This document shows, one piece after another, positions 5,615 through 5,968 of a DNA stretch of 5,968 nucleotides. A program made the position numbers and the translations under genes. The notes beneath the pieces are model-generated. The model saw only the letters and a program-made list of their open reading frames with translations, was not told where the DNA came from and searched no databases. This stretch comes from CAYMKL01 sp964390805 (GTDB lineage Bacteria > Chloroflexota > Anaerolineae > VGOG01), in assembly GCA_964390805.1 (NCBI GenBank), contig CAYMKL010000217.1:1-5968 (forward strand), written 5' to 3'. The stretch's first letter is position 1. Each line of letters begins with the position of its first letter.

Positions 5615-5689
5615 GCTACAGGGGGGCGTCCTCGCCCCGATTTCGCGGTCGAACTGCCCTTGGGCGGGGCGAGGGCGCCCCTTGGTAGC
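5615..5689. repeat. Long GC-rich inverted repeat, intergenic repeat or MITE-like element
   Basis: The arms 5615-5639 and 5665-5689 (25 bases each) are complementary except at four positions. The inner parts GGGGCG.CCTCGCCCCG pair nearly perfectly, and the loop is 25 bases. The element begins about nine bases downstream of the transcription start predicted for the regulator, so the regulator RNA would open with this hairpin. Open frames across it look spurious. Its compact, highly paired form suits a dispersed genomic repeat, but only a genome-wide copy count could show that. Confidence 0.65.
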
Positions 5690-5704
5690 GATTTTAGTGA
5701 CCTT

Positions 5705-5733
5705 ATCATACTACTCTGAGGCAAAATTGTCAA
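5705..5733 (-). promoter_or_regulatory. Near-consensus sigma-70 promoter of the response regulator
   Basis: On the minus strand TTGACA (plus 5728-5733), a 17-bp spacer and TATGAT (5705-5710) predict a start near 5698 and a leader of about 240 nt. It is the only strong minus-strand promoter I find upstream of the gene. Confidence 0.7.
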
Positions 5734-5739
5734 CCGTCC

Positions 5740-5767
5740 TTGAACTGTGGGGGATTCCTGGTATAAT
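5740..5767 (+). promoter_or_regulatory. Rightward sigma-70 promoter, divergent from the regulator promoter
   Basis: TTGAAC (5740-5745), a 16-bp spacer and a perfect TATAAT (5762-5767) predict a transcript starting near 5774 and running out of the window. Only six bases separate its -35 box from that of the leftward promoter, so both would be bound on one face-to-back segment and could be co-regulated. No recognisable gene follows within the window. Confidence 0.6.
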
Positions 5768-5770
5768 ACA

Positions 5771-5919
5771 CTACCATTAGTGTCAACTTAAGAGAGCGAT
5801 CTAGACTTCGGAGGTTTTCAGACGCGATTTCGCCAGCAAACCAACCAGATATTCAAGGTAACTTTGCCAGTAGAGGCACTGATGGAAACCTCCGAAGTCT
5901 CAGGTTGCACTAATGTTAG
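5771..5919. repeat. 149-bp imperfect inverted repeat, MITE-like element or structured RNA
   Basis: The outer arms CTACCATTAGTG (5771-5782) and CACTAATGTTAG (5908-5919) match at all but one position. The inner arms AGACTTCGGAGGTTT (5803-5817) and AAACCTCCGAAGTCT (5886-5900) are perfect, and three further pairs extend inward as RNA (one of them U-G). The left side has about 12 extra bases between outer and inner arms. The centre (5821-5882) can form a small GCAAA/TTTGC stem. No protein is evident: tiny frames at 5882-5959 and 5913-5966 are unconvincing. As DNA it looks like a short element with terminal inverted repeats and no transposase. As RNA made from the promoter at 5740-5767 it would fold into one long rod. 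Confidence 0.6.
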
Positions 5920-5968
5920 AAGTTTCCCGATTCTGGGGTCAGGTACAGAAGGCAGGTAAACCGTAACG

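Noticed and set aside
5185..5733. Frames at 5185-5688 (plus) and 5494-5733 (minus) across the repeat cluster
   Set aside because: Their translations are those of intergenic repeats (for example APPKGSSTAKSGRGRPP), with no conserved protein features.
5882..5966. Two tiny plus-strand frames, 25 codons (5882-5959, with GAGG five bases upstream) and 17 codons (5913-5966), as leader peptides
   Set aside because: No recognisable attenuation design, such as runs of one amino acid codon, and both lie across the inverted repeat arm; chance is the simpler explanation.
1..5968. CRISPR array, tRNA, rRNA or riboswitch of a known class
   Set aside because: No regularly spaced direct repeats, no cloverleaf with a TTCGA-type loop in the right context, and no recognisable aptamer core were found by reading both strands.

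Overview
The window looks like a chromosomal signalling and stress region of a GC-moderate bacterium, most likely a member of the Chloroflexota or a close relative. This is an inference. It rests on the very long kinase with a polytopic membrane part, stacked GAF domains and a HisKA_3 core, on the sequence style of the OmpR-type regulator, and on intergenic repeats that resemble those of such genomes. No rRNA or other marker gene is present to confirm it.

Layout. Positions 1-83 hold the end of whatever follows the kinase on the minus strand: a strong ribosome binding site and ATG that run into a stop after three codons, which suggests a gene broken by inserted DNA. Positions 84-3881 (minus) encode a 1265-residue membrane sensor histidine kinase with an extracytoplasmic PDZ-like domain, about ten membrane segments, three GAF domains joined by duplicated coiled coils, a HisKA_3 dimerisation domain and an HATPase domain. 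Directly upstream and overlapping it by four bases (ATGA) is an internal fragment of a SAM-dependent methyltransferase with both ends missing (3878-4177). Positions 4190-4320 hold two divergent sigma-70-like promoters, one for the kinase unit and one for a cold-shock protein gene (4460-4669, plus) that has a leader of about 140 nt. A strong hairpin terminator (4694-4737) separates that gene from the convergent gene for an OmpR/PhoB-family response regulator (4737-5459, minus).

The regulator has a leader of about 240 nt packed with inverted repeats (5507-5689) and a near-consensus promoter at 5705-5733. Back to back with it is a second near-consensus promoter that fires rightward (5740-5767). 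Its predicted transcript starts inside a 149-bp imperfect inverted repeat (5771-5919) containing no convincing gene. That segment is either a small miniature mobile element or a structured RNA, and it is the least explained part of the window.

How the parts fit. The kinase core (HisKA_3) normally pairs with NarL/FixJ-type regulators, whereas the regulator here is OmpR/PhoB type, separately transcribed and convergent to the cold-shock gene. The two are therefore probably not cognate partners. The natural place for the kinase's own partner is just past position 1, where the broken start lies. I see no phage genes, no CRISPR array and no tRNA genes.
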